Positions 20,269 through 26,979 of a stretch of DNA of 64,000 bases are shown here, piece by piece. This DNA is from Lutibacter oceani (GTDB lineage: Bacteria > Bacteroidota > Bacteroidia > Flavobacteriales > Flavobacteriaceae): the NCBI RefSeq assembly GCF_003384935.1, contig NZ_QTTQ01000009.1:62001-126000 (forward strand). Direction: 5' to 3'. A program made the translations under genes and the position numbers. The notes under the pieces were generated by a model that saw nothing but the letters and a program-made list of their open reading frames with translations, did not search any database and had not been told where the DNA came from. Numbering within the stretch: the stretch's first letter is position 1; each line of letters opens with the position of its first letter.

Positions 20269-20568
20269 TTATTTAGCTCTAACTTTTTCTTTTTTTTGCG
20301 TAAGCTTTCTTTTTAAAGAATCTACTGCTAACATAGCACCTTCCTCAAAAGTTTTGCATTGCTTTTTTACCACAAAATCACTCCCGGGAATGTTTAATTT
20401 TATATCAACTGTCTTATTTTCTTTTTCTCTTGTTTGCTGTACTTTTAAAAACACTTCAGAATCAACTATTTTATCATAATATTTTTCTAAACCATTTACT
20501 TTTTTTTCAATAAATTCAATAAGACCTTTGTCCGCATTAAAATTAACAGATTGTACGTATACTTTCAT
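20269..20568 (-). CDS. hpf: Short ribosome hibernation promoting factor (HPF/RaiA family)
   Basis: This 99-residue protein is of the HPF/RaiA family, which binds the 30S decoding centre in stationary phase and blocks tRNA and mRNA binding. The single domain starts 'MKVYVQSVNFNADKGLIEFIEKKV' and contains 'GSDFVVKKQCKTFEEGAMLAVDSLKRKLTQKKEK', whose basic helix faces rRNA. It lacks the C-terminal dimerisation domain of long HPF, so it is the short type. It follows the tyrosine recombinase gene by 4 bases and is probably co-transcribed with it. Together with rpsU this places ribosome-tuning genes right before the tRNA-tuf cluster. Confidence 0.92.
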   Translation of the reverse strand: MKVYVQSVNFNADKGLIEFIEKKVNGLEKYYDKIVDSEVFLKVQQTREKENKTVDIKLNIPGSDFVVKKQCKTFEEGAMLAVDSLKRKLTQKKEKVRAK

Positions 20569-20572
20569 AAAA

Positions 20573-21460
20573 TTATTTTTTTTGGCTCCTTGGGTGAGCT
20601 TGATTATACACTTCTTTTAATTTACCCAAACTACTATGGGTATAAACTTGTGTTGACGCTAAACTAGAATGCCCAAGCAATTCTTTAACTGAGTTTAAAT
20701 CAGCACCCTCATTAAGTAAATGTGTAGCAAAAGAATGCCTAATTACATGTGGACTCTTTTTAACTTTCGATGACACACTACTAAAATAATTATTTATTAC
20801 TCGATACACAAGTGTATCATAGATTTTTTTACCTTTTTTTGTAAGAAACAAATTAGTTTCTTTAGTTTGAATTTCTTCTCTAAACTTAAGATAATTTTTC
20901 AATGAGTTTTGCACTGTTTTTATTAACGGAATATAGCGCTCTTTATTTCTCTTTCCTAAAACTTTAACAGTTTCATTATTAAAATCAATATTTTCAATTT
21001 TAATTTGAATTAACTCGCTTCTTCGGATTCCAGTAGAATAAAATAATTCCACAATTAATTTATTACGAACTGCTTCAAAATCAGCCACCTCATCTTTCAA
21101 ACTAAGAACATCTTTTATTTCCTTTTCCGAAAAAGGGACTTGTACTTTTTTTGAAACTTTTAAAACTTGATGCTTTACTAACGGACTTACTTCTATTTGT
21201 TTTGTTTTTTGAAGAAACTTATAAAATGATTTTAAGGAGGATATTTTTCTGTTTATTGTTCTGTTGGATACTTTCAAATTAACCAGCTCAACAATCCAAC
21301 TTCTAATTTGAGAATAATTAATTTGTATTAAATCCTCACTTTCATATTCTGATAAACAAAAAGATTTAAAATCAGTCAAATCTTTTTTATAAGCTATAAT
21401 GGTATGCTTTGAATATTTTTTTTCAATTAAAAGATAACTTAAAAAGGAATTTACAGGCAT
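20573..21460 (-). CDS. Tyrosine recombinase, XerC/XerD family
   Basis: This tyrosine recombinase has 295 residues from the ATG at 21458-21460. An upstream TTG would add seven residues but falls inside the rpsU terminator hairpin, so I reject it. The N-terminal SAM-like core-binding domain (about 1-88) precedes the catalytic domain. The catalytic set is complete: Arg146 (TGIRRSE), Lys170, His238 and Arg241 (HVIRH), His264 (LLGHSS) and Tyr273. Such proteins resolve chromosome dimers at dif, but Bacteroidota encode several, so XerC versus XerD cannot be told from the sequence alone. No integrase-type neighbours or att repeats are seen, so it is a housekeeping copy rather than mobile. Confidence 0.92.
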   Translation of the reverse strand: MPVNSFLSYLLIEKKYSKHTIIAYKKDLTDFKSFCLSEYESEDLIQINYSQIRSWIVELVNLKVSNRTINRKISSLKSFYKFLQKTKQIEVSPLVKHQVLKVSKKVQVPFSEKEIKDVLSLKDEVADFEAVRNKLIVELFYSTGIRRSELIQIKIENIDFNNETVKVLGKRNKERYIPLIKTVQNSLKNYLKFREEIQTKETNLFLTKKGKKIYDTLVYRVINNYFSSVSSKVKKSPHVIRHSFATHLLNEGADLNSVKELLGHSSLASTQVYTHSSLGKLKEVYNQAHPRSQKK

Positions 21461-21518
21461 AAAAAAACCGTTAGAAAACAAACATACAAATTGTAAATTG
21501 TTTTTACTAACGGTTTTT
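21461..21518 (-). terminator. rpsU terminator that ends at the xer start codon and carries a -7 box in its loop
   Basis: CTAACGGTTTTT pairs with AAAAACCGTTAG (12 base pairs) and an inner AAAACAA/TTGTTTT stem extends it. On the minus strand it ends in seven Ts that abut the ATG of the recombinase gene with no base between. The loop contains TATGTTTG (21479-21486), a consensus -7 box, so the recombinase may be transcribed from within the terminator. Confidence 0.7.
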
Positions 21519-21534
21519 ATTTTTTGGTTAAAAA

Positions 21535-21732
21535 TTAACCTTGCTCTTCTGTAGTTCTTAATCTTTGAACATATTGAGCTTTTATGTTTTGCGCACGTTT
21601 AACAACCGATGGTTTATTGAATTGCTTACGATTACGTAAATTTTTCATTGTTTTTGTACGATCAAATTTTCTTTTATAACGTTTTAACGCTCTATCGATA
21701 TTTTCTCCGTCTTTAACTGGTATGATTAACAT
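21535..21732 (-). CDS. rpsU: 30S ribosomal protein bS21
   Basis: This 65-residue bS21 is very basic in the middle ('RALKRYKRKFDRTKTMKNLRNRKQ') as is usual. It sits near the 3' end of 16S rRNA. In Bacteroidota ribosomes, bS21 is known to help hide the anti-Shine-Dalgarno sequence, which explains why most genes lack SD motifs. This gene is the exception in the window: it has an extended SD, which fits the known autoregulation in which low bS21 exposes the anti-SD and raises rpsU translation. Its own promoter and terminator make it a separate transcription unit. Confidence 0.97.
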   Translation of the reverse strand: MLIIPVKDGENIDRALKRYKRKFDRTKTMKNLRNRKQFNKPSVVKRAQNIKAQYVQRLRTTEEQG

Positions 21733-21738
21733 ATTTTA

Positions 21739-21750
21739 GCACCTCCTTTC
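21739..21750 (-). promoter_or_regulatory. Extended Shine-Dalgarno sequence of rpsU
   Basis: The minus strand reads GAAAGGAGGTG upstream of the ATG, with 9 bases between GGAGG and the start codon. This is complementary over 11 bases to the usual bacterial 16S tail CACCTCCTTTC. No other gene start I inspected in the window has a comparable SD, so it decides this start and points to bS21-sensing autoregulation. Confidence 0.85.
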
Positions 21751-21778
21751 AAGTCGTTCTCTTTTAAATTTTGGATTG

Positions 21779-21808
21779 CAAAGATACAAACATTTTAAAT
21801 ACAGACAA
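21779..21808 (-). promoter_or_regulatory. rpsU promoter
   Basis: On the minus strand TTG (21806-21808), 19 bases, then TATCTTTG (21779-21786). Spacing and both boxes match the Bacteroidota consensus. The start should be near 21772, about 40 bases before the ATG. Confidence 0.75.
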
Positions 21809-21827
21809 TATAAATTATATAATTTAT

Positions 21828-22994
21828 TTAAGTTAATGGTTTATATTCTTTTTTGTCAATCACAATTTTAGAAATAATCTCCCTTAAAATTTCAGAAGTC
21901 CCTCCACCAATTGGACCTAATCGGCTATCTCTAAACAACCTTGCCATTGGATAATCTTCCATATAACCATAACCTCCTAAAAGTTGCAAACATTCATAAA
22001 TGACTTCATCTGCAATTTTAGTAGACATTAATTTAGACATGCTAGCTTCTTTTACCACATATTGCCCTTTATCTAACCTATTAATAATTGAATAATTAAA
22101 TTCTTTACACATTTCAATTTCACTTGCCATATCTGCTACTTTATGACGCAAGGCCTGAAATTTATTAATAGTTTTTCCAAAAGCTTTTCTTTCAGACATA
22201 TATTGAAGGGCATATTCTAAAGCAAATTCCGCCCTAGCATGAGCATTTACCCCCATTATAACTCGCTCTAATGCAAAATGCTGCATAATATACGGAAACC
22301 CTTTACCTTCATCTCCCATTAAATTTCCAGCGGGAATTATAACATTATCAAAAGCAATTTCAGCTGTATCTGAAGCCTTCCATCCTAATTTTTCTAAGTT
22401 AGTTGCAGATATTCCGGGAGTTTCACGATCAACTACAAAAATACTCATTCCTTTATTTCCTAATTCGGGTGCTGTTTTAGCTGCAACCACTAAATAATCG
22501 GAATAAACTCCATTTGTAATAAATGTTTTTGAACCATTCAACACATAAGTATCACCTTTTTTTGTAGCAATAGTTCTCATTCCTGCAACGTCAGATCCTC
22601 CAAATGGTTCAGATATACACAAACAGCCTACTTTTTCACCATTTATACTTGGTACTAAGTATTTTTCTTTAATGGCTTTACTTCCTTCTTTTTCCAGATG
22701 TGTCATTGCTAAATAGGTATGCGCCCACATTGCAGCTGCAAATCCTCCAGAATTAACTTTTTGCATTTCTTCTAAAAAAATGACAGTGTAAAAAAGATCT
22801 AAATTTAGCCCTCCAAATTCTTCTGGATAATTCAATCCAAAATATCCCATTTCACCAAATTTCTTAAATATATTTTTATCTACGAAACCATCTTTTTCCC
22901 ATTTATCTATAAATGGAACTACTTCTTTTTGTAAAAAATCTCGAAAACTTTGTCGAAATGCCTTGTGCTCTTCAGTAAAATACATACTATTCAT
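21828..22994 (-). CDS. Acyl-CoA dehydrogenase, LCAD/IVD-like catalytic arrangement
   Basis: This 388-residue FAD enzyme oxidises an acyl-CoA to the trans-2-enoyl-CoA. The three ACAD regions are complete, with the signature CISEPFGGSD near residues 126-135 and the FAD/tetramer block 'RKAFGKTINKFQALRHKVADM'. The common catalytic glutamate before GT is a glycine here (PIGGGTSEI), but Glu256 in 'ARAEFALEY' aligns with the catalytic residue of long-chain and isovaleryl-CoA dehydrogenases, so the enzyme should be active. The start could be the first ATG or Met4. It is monocistronic on the minus strand. Substrate chain length cannot be read from the sequence; branched short-chain acyl-CoA is possible given the 2-oxoacid enzymes elsewhere in the window. 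Confidence 0.9.
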   Translation of the reverse strand: MNSMYFTEEHKAFRQSFRDFLQKEVVPFIDKWEKDGFVDKNIFKKFGEMGYFGLNYPEEFGGLNLDLFYTVIFLEEMQKVNSGGFAAAMWAHTYLAMTHLEKEGSKAIKEKYLVPSINGEKVGCLCISEPFGGSDVAGMRTIATKKGDTYVLNGSKTFITNGVYSDYLVVAAKTAPELGNKGMSIFVVDRETPGISATNLEKLGWKASDTAEIAFDNVIIPAGNLMGDEGKGFPYIMQHFALERVIMGVNAHARAEFALEYALQYMSERKAFGKTINKFQALRHKVADMASEIEMCKEFNYSIINRLDKGQYVVKEASMSKLMSTKIADEVIYECLQLLGGYGYMEDYPMARLFRDSRLGPIGGGTSEILREIISKIVIDKKEYKPLT

Positions 22995-23025
22995 TCCAGG
23001 CTAACTGTTATTGTTTATTGAAAAT

Positions 23026-23898
23026 TTATTCAGCCACCAAATATAAGGTTATTCTCTCGAATTTTTCTATTGGAAAACCATCTATTTTTTTCAATTCTTC
23101 TATAGATTGAATTTCAGCTACTTCATCTCTATAATTAAATATTTTCTTGGTAAGTTCATAATCTAAATAAACTATTGACAGCACCTCTTTAAAAGTTGCC
23201 TCATTTATATTTATTTTCTTAATTGTAGGTACTTTAATAACTTTGAAATGTTTTAAAATTTCATCAGCAATTTCCTTATCTAAATAATAAACTTCATAAA
23301 GTTGTGAATCAGCTGAAAAACCTTGTAGTTTATCTCTATAATTAAGAATTCTTTTTGCTGTTTTTTCACCTACTCCTTTTATAAAGATTAAATCATTTGC
23401 TTTAATAAAATTTAGATCTTTTATTTCAACAGGGTGTTTCTTTTGGTTTTTAGAAATATTTTTAGGCTTCCTATTTTTTGAAGTAACCCAATCTGGAAAT
23501 TTGAAATTTGGACTAATTAAATCCAATAAACTATCGTTTACTTTTGTAATATTTTGAAATTCTTCTTTTGAATTTACAAAATTACCTTTTGCTCTAAATT
23601 TCAACAACCTATCAATTTCATCAACTGACATTCCAAGTTGATACCCTTTAAAATCTGTAATATAATTTGGATTGAATGGAAACTTTTTTGGCTTACTATT
23701 TTCTAATTCAACCATTTTTAAAGAATCCATCTCTTTTTGAAAAAGGGCTATTTCATTTTGATATATTGTATTTATATCTTTTGATGAAAAATCAACAAAA
23801 AAGAAAACAATTTGTAGTAAAACAATAATTAAAAGCAAAAAGAAAATCCCATTTCGTTGCCGTTTATTGTAACTGAAATGGGATTTAAATATGTTCAT
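23026..23898 (-). CDS. Membrane-anchored helix-hairpin-helix protein (ComEA-like domains)
   Basis: This 290-residue protein has a cytoplasmic basic N-terminus, one membrane helix (about residues 17-36) and two helix-hairpin-helix units in the C-terminal half ('FIKGVGEKTAKRILNYRDKL' and 'ININEATFKEVLSIVYLDYELTKKI'). HhH modules bind DNA backbone without sequence preference. The layout resembles ComEA, the DNA receptor for natural uptake, but the intervening region (about 40-165) is different and longer. A role in competence is therefore only a possibility. It lies 9 bases after the AGCS symporter gene and is probably read with it by chance of compaction. Confidence 0.8.
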   Translation of the reverse strand: MNIFKSHFSYNKRQRNGIFFLLLIIVLLQIVFFFVDFSSKDINTIYQNEIALFQKEMDSLKMVELENSKPKKFPFNPNYITDFKGYQLGMSVDEIDRLLKFRAKGNFVNSKEEFQNITKVNDSLLDLISPNFKFPDWVTSKNRKPKNISKNQKKHPVEIKDLNFIKANDLIFIKGVGEKTAKRILNYRDKLQGFSADSQLYEVYYLDKEIADEILKHFKVIKVPTIKKININEATFKEVLSIVYLDYELTKKIFNYRDEVAEIQSIEELKKIDGFPIEKFERITLYLVAE

Positions 23899-23906
23899 TA
23901 ATATTT

Positions 23907-25520
23907 TTATTTAATAAATGTTAACTTTATTTGAAGTGCTTTTAAATATTTAACCAACTCTTTTCTAACAATTGGGAATAAAAATAACAATCCAATCATA
24001 TTTGGAAATACCAATGCCAAAATCATCGCATCTGAAAAATCAAACACAGCTTTCATAGATGCCGCTGCACCTATCACAATGAAAGCAATAAATAATAATT
24101 TATAAGTAATGTCTGCAAGTTTACTTCTTCCAAATAAAAATTTCCAAGACTGTAATCCATAATAAGACCAAGAAATCATTGTTGAAATTGCAAATAACAC
24201 AACTGCCAATGTTAATACATAAGGAAACCAAGGAATTACAGCTTCAAAAGCCATAGAGGTTAAATTAACACCTCCAACTGCAACACCATCAATTATTACA
24301 CTTCCTGATCCATCACCACCATAAACAAATAAGCCGTCACTATTGTAAAAAATAATAACTAAGGCTGTCATTGTACAAATTACTACTGTATCAATAAATG
24401 GTTCTAATAAAGAAACAATACCTTCAGAAGCAGGGTATCTGGTTTTTACAGCCGAGTGTGCAATTGCTGCAGAACCTGCTCCTGCTTCATTAGAAAAGAC
24501 GGCACGTCTAAAACCTGTTATTAATACTCCAAAGAAACCTCCTAACCCAGCACTTGGACTAAAAGCTTCTCTAATAATTAGGGCAATAGCATCATCAATA
24601 TAACTCCAGTGAGCAACCATAACTATTAGGCAGGCAATTATATAAATTACAGCCATAAATGGCACAATTTTTTCTGTTACTGAAGCAATCCTTTTAATCC
24701 CTCCAATAATTACAAAACCTACAATTATTGCTATTCCAACACCAATTAAAGTTCCTGTATAACCTCCTTGCATTCCCATCATTACTGCCAATTGCTCAGC
24801 CGCTTGATTAGATTGTACAGCGTTTCCTCCACCAAATGAGGCGCCGACACATAAAATTGCAAAAAGAACAGCTAAAACTTTACCGAATTTTTTAAATCCT
24901 CTTTCAGCCATACCTTTTGAAAGGTAATACATTGGTCCGCCATAAACGGTTCCATCTTCACCAACATCTCTATATTTTACACCTAATGTACATTCTACAA
25001 ACTTTGTAGACATACTTAATAAACCAGCAACAATCATCCAAAATGTGGCTCCAGGACCGCCAATTGAAATTGCTAAAGCAACACCAGCAATATTCCCTAA
25101 ACCTACTGTACCAGAAACCGCGGTAGCCAAAGCTTGAAAATGACTAACTTCACCTTCTTTACTTTCATCTCTAATTGTATCAACTAAATCCCCATCTACA
25201 ATGTTTAATTCTGCTTTTTCTACTCCATGACCTTCAACTTCGTCATATTTACCACGTACAACATTTATTGCCAGTCCAAACCTTCTCAGGTTAATTAAGC
25301 GGAAATAAATTGTAAAAAATATAGCACCTATAACTAATAAAAAAACTACTAAAGGAACTCCTGTACCCGGAACAATCCAAAAAACAATTCCCTCCCATTT
25401 AGCTGTAATTGGTTCAAACCAATCATTAATTCTTTCATCTAATCCTTTTTTTGCTGATTCTTGTCCAAATGTTATAATTGGAACAATTAATACTAATAAT
25501 AAAAGAAGTTTATTCTTCAT
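23907..25520 (-). CDS. Sodium:alanine symporter (AGCS family)
   Basis: This 537-residue inner-membrane carrier is of the alanine/glycine:cation symporter family and takes up small neutral amino acids with Na+. It starts with an unusual signal-peptide-like segment (to about residue 20) and a soluble stretch before the first true transmembrane helix near residue 55. The family signature 'GTVGLGNIAGVALAISIGGPGATFWM' (about residues 135-160) and 'ITGFRRAVFSNEAGAGSAAIAHS' are clear. About ten further hydrophobic helices follow. Bacteroidota AGCS proteins often carry the N-terminal extension. It is transcribed toward the HhH gene. Confidence 0.9.
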   Translation of the reverse strand: MKNKLLLLLVLIVPIITFGQESAKKGLDERINDWFEPITAKWEGIVFWIVPGTGVPLVVFLLVIGAIFFTIYFRLINLRRFGLAINVVRGKYDEVEGHGVEKAELNIVDGDLVDTIRDESKEGEVSHFQALATAVSGTVGLGNIAGVALAISIGGPGATFWMIVAGLLSMSTKFVECTLGVKYRDVGEDGTVYGGPMYYLSKGMAERGFKKFGKVLAVLFAILCVGASFGGGNAVQSNQAAEQLAVMMGMQGGYTGTLIGVGIAIIVGFVIIGGIKRIASVTEKIVPFMAVIYIIACLIVMVAHWSYIDDAIALIIREAFSPSAGLGGFFGVLITGFRRAVFSNEAGAGSAAIAHSAVKTRYPASEGIVSLLEPFIDTVVICTMTALVIIFYNSDGLFVYGGDGSGSVIIDGVAVGGVNLTSMAFEAVIPWFPYVLTLAVVLFAISTMISWSYYGLQSWKFLFGRSKLADITYKLLFIAFIVIGAAASMKAVFDFSDAMILALVFPNMIGLLFLFPIVRKELVKYLKALQIKLTFIK

Positions 25521-25647
25521 AATTTGTTGGTTAATTTTAAAAGTGGTTGCAATATGGCAAAAAAATGATGTTACTACAAGTTTTTAACAGTTAAAAAGAA
25601 AATCTATTATTAATCTAAATAATAATGTAAGAATTAGTCAAACAATT

Positions 25648-26643
25648 TTAAAAGATTTCTCTGAGTTTTAAAATCTGTTCTTTGTTTCCTAATACAATTA
25701 AATGAGTGTTTTTTTCGAGTTTAGTTTCAGAGTCTGGATTAATAATATACTCATTATCTTTTGTTTTAAACCCAATTACATTACAGCCTGTTTTTTTACG
25801 TAAATCCAAATCTAATATCGTTTTTAACATGTATTCAGAAGGCAGTTCATCTACTGAAATTTCTTCTAAATTAGCTTCAACATCCCCTGCAATAGTCAGT
25901 CTATCAACAAATTCCACTAAATCTGGCGTAACAACCAAAGAAGCCATATGGGCTCCTCCTAATTTATCGGGCATTATCACATTTGTAGCTCCAGCAAATT
26001 TTAACTTTCCGTAAGAGGATTCATTTGAAGCCCTACTTATTATGGTAAAATCTTTATTAAATTGACGTGCAGATAAAACCACAAATAAATTATCGGCATC
26101 CGAAGGTAAAGCTGTAATTAAACTTTTAGCTTTATCAAGCCCTAATTTTGCTAAATCTTCATCATTAGTTGCATCTCCATCAATAAACAAAATATTGTCT
26201 TTTTCCAATTCAGCAATTTCATCCATTCTTTTTTCAATTACTACACAAGGCTGATTAAATTGAATTAATTTAGCAACAGCTTGTTTCCCATTTCTACCAT
26301 AGCCACAAACTACGGTATGGTTTCTTAATTTATCGATTTTTTGTTGCACTTTTTTTCTTTTTAAAATTTTGAAAAAACTTCCGTTTGCAAAATATTCTGT
26401 TAAAGCTTTTACAGAATAAGCGTATGTTGTTATACTTAAAAATATTAAAAAAATTGTAAATAACTTTTCGTTTTGATTTAACTTATGAAGCGTGCCAAAA
26501 CCAACTGTTGACATTGTAATTACAGTCATATACAATGCGTCAATAAATGTTTCTTCCGACACATACATAAATCCACCAACTCCTATAACCATTACTAATG
26601 TAAGTAATAAAAAGGCAAAATATAATTTAGACTTTATTACCAT
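25648..26643 (-). CDS. Two-helix potassium channel with RCK (TrkA-N/TrkA-C) domain
   Basis: This 331-residue K+ channel is of MthK-like architecture. Two transmembrane helices (about 8-28 and 58-80) flank a pore loop with selectivity filter TVGFG at residues 46-50. The cytoplasmic RCK part begins with VVCGYGRNGK (about 111-120), a Rossmann nucleotide site, followed by an acidic 'FIDGDATNDEDL' motif and a TrkA-C domain ending at the C-terminus. It should be a ligand-gated tetramer with an octameric ring. The neighbouring PspC gene starts upstream and ends 3 bases before this gene, so the two form an operon. Confidence 0.92.
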   Translation of the reverse strand: MVIKSKLYFAFLLLTLVMVIGVGGFMYVSEETFIDALYMTVITMSTVGFGTLHKLNQNEKLFTIFLIFLSITTYAYSVKALTEYFANGSFFKILKRKKVQQKIDKLRNHTVVCGYGRNGKQAVAKLIQFNQPCVVIEKRMDEIAELEKDNILFIDGDATNDEDLAKLGLDKAKSLITALPSDADNLFVVLSARQFNKDFTIISRASNESSYGKLKFAGATNVIMPDKLGGAHMASLVVTPDLVEFVDRLTIAGDVEANLEEISVDELPSEYMLKTILDLDLRKKTGCNVIGFKTKDNEYIINPDSETKLEKNTHLIVLGNKEQILKLREIF

Positions 26644-26646
26644 AAA

Positions 26647-26874
26647 TTATAAATCAAAAACTGAACTTCTTTTTGTATATATTAAATCTTTTAAACGTAA
26701 TAAAAAAGCCAACGTTAAGTATATTCCAAATGAAAATCCTAAAGTTACAAACGAAATATAAATAAAAAATAAACGCACATTTGATACGTTCATTCCTAAT
26801 CGATCAGCAAATCTAGATGAAACTGCAAAACCGTGTTTTTCAAAAAAATGTCTTATGTTATCAATCCACTTCAA
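26647..26874 (-). CDS. Small PspC-domain membrane protein
   Basis: This 75-residue protein has a PspC-type domain: a short N-terminal amphipathic part ('FADRLGMNVSNVRLFFIY') followed by one or two hydrophobic stretches (about 33-62). PspC in enterics anchors the phage-shock response to the inner membrane, but short flavobacterial versions like this occur without the rest of the Psp system. It lies 3 bases upstream of the K+ channel gene. A role in envelope or ion stress is inferred from that pairing only. Confidence 0.75.
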   Translation of the reverse strand: MKWIDNIRHFFEKHGFAVSSRFADRLGMNVSNVRLFFIYISFVTLGFSFGIYLTLAFLLRLKDLIYTKRSSVFDL

Positions 26875-26952
26875 AAGCTAAATATTTTAACGCAATATAC
26901 TAATTTTCAAAATAAGATATAACCGATTATCTAATTTATAGTTTCATTTTTT

Positions 26953-26960
26953 TAACTTTG
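26953..26960 (+). promoter_or_regulatory. uvrA -7 box
   Basis: TAACTTTG matches TAnnTTTG and lies 20 bases before the uvrA ATG. No clear TTG is present at the expected -33 distance, so the promoter may be moderate. No LexA-like palindrome was evident in the gap. Confidence 0.5.
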
Positions 26961-26979
26961 CAACTTTCCAAAAAATACA

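Noticed and set aside
20573-21460. The tyrosine recombinase as the integrase of a mobile element next to a tRNA cluster
   Set aside because: The gene is embedded in a housekeeping block between rpsU and hpf, with no att-like direct repeats at the tRNA ends and no cargo genes.
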